The notes under the pieces are model-generated. The model was not told the origin of the DNA. It ran no database searches and saw only the letters and a list, made by a program, of their open reading frames with translations. Of a stretch of 64,000 nucleotides of DNA, positions 62,696 through 64,000 are shown in pieces. Every line of letters begins with the position of its first letter. Position 1 is the first letter of the stretch. The translations under genes were made by a program, and so were the position numbers. Origin of the DNA: Cepaea nemoralis (taxonomy: Eukaryota > Mollusca > Gastropoda > Stylommatophora > Helicidae); contig JACEFZ010015104.1 of NCBI GenBank assembly GCA_014155875.1, forward strand, positions 124,001-188,000, written 5' to 3'.

Positions 62696-64000
62696 TGTCG
62701 TGTCCTCCTTTAAAGTGTCGTCCCTGGAGTGAGGAGATCCGACACCCACATTATAATATTATTTTTTTTCCCCCTCAATATTCTGGAGAATCCACCAGCT
62801 TCCGTCCAACACACTCCATCAGCCTATGGACACCTTTTCCTATCACTCTCACACTGTCGTACTATGCCCCCTTCTCATACTTCCCCAACGCAACATACTC
62901 AACAACTCTTGCTTCTAGAAATTAATAAAGATTAATTTATTAAAATAAAAGTGTAACGTGTATGAGACGTGTATGCGAAGAAAATGTGTGACGTGTTCTA
63001 TAAAGTGTGTAGACTCTGTCTCTCAGACATCAACTCAGTCAGCTGATCACAGCAAAGATAGACCACAGCACGTTACGTCAGAACAAGTACGTCTCACCCG
63101 TTGCCGGAACCATCTTGCCGGATAATGCTTTGCCTCTGTAGACCTCTGGTAATCCAATTTCATGAACATCCGAAATAGACACCGGTGGTATTAAGAGTTA
63201 ATCAGGGACCGGTTGCACTCTACACAATGTCCGTTCCTAATGTTCCTAAACAAACTGCACAAGTCTTTTGTAGTGTGTACACAGTCATTAATGTTAATTG
63301 TTACTGTACTGGATCCTCACTCGTGTCTATCTAGCCTCAAGTATAATGTCTTGTGTTCTATTACACGAGATTATATAACACTAGGTAACTATTAGACTGT
63401 TCTCATTTAGTTACTACTGTCTGATGCTGTGTGGTGCATCAGTACGCATCACTCTCTTTGGTGAATCAACTTCCTTCTAGCGTAAGTTACGTTTCTGTAT
63501 GCAACTTTATTGACTCTTGAACTGGTGTTCTTCAGAATGGGTTTTTTAATTCTTCCCCAAAACTTGTAGAGTTTCCTTGGATCTGGTAGGGAACCTAGGA
63601 TAGAAACAACACATCTGGTGATAGTACTAGTCACTGATCCCTTCGGCTGAGTGTAAGCCTATCACCTTGCTTAATGATCTTTAGCTAACTAGACTTAGTC
63701 ACAGAGCAGATTAGCTACCCACCTAGAGTCGAATCAGGCTATGACAAAGAAAAAATATCAGCAAACAGAATGCGGAACCCCGCCCACCAGGGACACCTAC
63801 GGGAAGATCCCAATTATCCCTTCATTACTCAACTAGTAAAGCTTATCAACACTTCACTAATCTATTCTAGCTAACAGAGCCAAGTATCACTTCACTACTC
63901 TAGCTAGTTTCCACTAACAGTGCTAATCATCACACTATAGTTTAACAAGGCCACAGTCTATAGTAATTATAACGAATATATTATAATAAGTTATACCTTA
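62696..64000 (-). repeat. 5' LTR, partial (1,305 bp visible)
   Basis: Nearly identical to 55588-56893. I count about eight substitutions and one indel. Six of these fall within about 60 bp (63286-63340 compared with 56175-56232). The outer end lies beyond the window, so the far target duplication cannot be checked. Confidence 0.92.

Larger units (their letters stand above)
55588..64000 (-). mobile_element. Gmr1-like Ty3/Gypsy LTR retrotransposon (5' LTR cut by window end)
   Basis: Minus-strand element: 3' LTR 55588-57626, polypurine tract, one gag-pol ORF, leader, primer-binding site, 5' LTR from 62696 past 64000. Domain order in pol is protease, integrase, reverse transcriptase, RNase H. 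Integrase before RT is the copia-like order known among Gypsy elements only in the Gmr1 group. The LTRs are over 99% identical and the ORF is open, so the insertion is recent. From LTR spacing, the full element should be about 9.1 kb. Confidence 0.93.

Overview
This is repeat-saturated animal nuclear DNA. No bacterial, phage, plasmid or CRISPR features are present. Conserved coding sequence is split by GT-AG introns. The rest is mini- and microsatellites, tRNA-derived SINEs, non-LTR (LINE) fragments, mariner and hAT elements and LTR retrotransposons. An invertebrate, most likely a lophotrochozoan such as a mollusc, fits the SINE/LINE mix and the Gmr1-like retroelement. That taxonomic call is inference.

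Host genes. (1) Positions 1625-2146 hold what looks like the last coding exon of an unidentified gene on the + strand, ending in a possible PDZ ligand (DTVF). (2) Positions 33301-50520 hold eight exons of a type II sodium-phosphate cotransporter (SLC34 / NaPi-II family, + strand). All junctions keep frame and together encode about 601 residues through the stop codon. Only the N-terminal cytoplasmic exon(s) were not found.

Layout. 1-5 kb: a 176-bp satellite, the terminal exon, and 54-bp and 38-bp minisatellites. 5-12 kb: SINEs, LINE tails and simple repeats. 12.2-15.9 kb: a nearly complete LINE on the minus strand (endonuclease plus reverse transcriptase, two frameshifts). 16-33 kb: half-LINE, SINEs, a 2.3-kb 14/28-bp minisatellite, a hAT MITE nested in a SINE, a 44-bp minisatellite, a 670-bp CTA/CTG array and a 5S-rRNA-derived sequence. 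33.3-50.5 kb: the SLC34 gene, whose introns are packed with minisatellites, a 1.7-kb solo LTR, a half-LINE and a dead mariner. 50.6-55.5 kb: a long-TIR mariner with a LINE tail inside it, a U2-like sequence and more repeats. 55.6 kb to the end: a young, apparently intact LTR retrotransposon with integrase upstream of reverse transcriptase (Gmr1 type), whose 5' LTR runs off the window.

The most striking unexplained structure is in SLC34. In three of its seven visible introns the tandem array begins exactly at the exon end, and every repeat unit carries a copy of the exon tail plus the 5' splice site. The gene therefore contains on the order of a hundred decoy donor sites.
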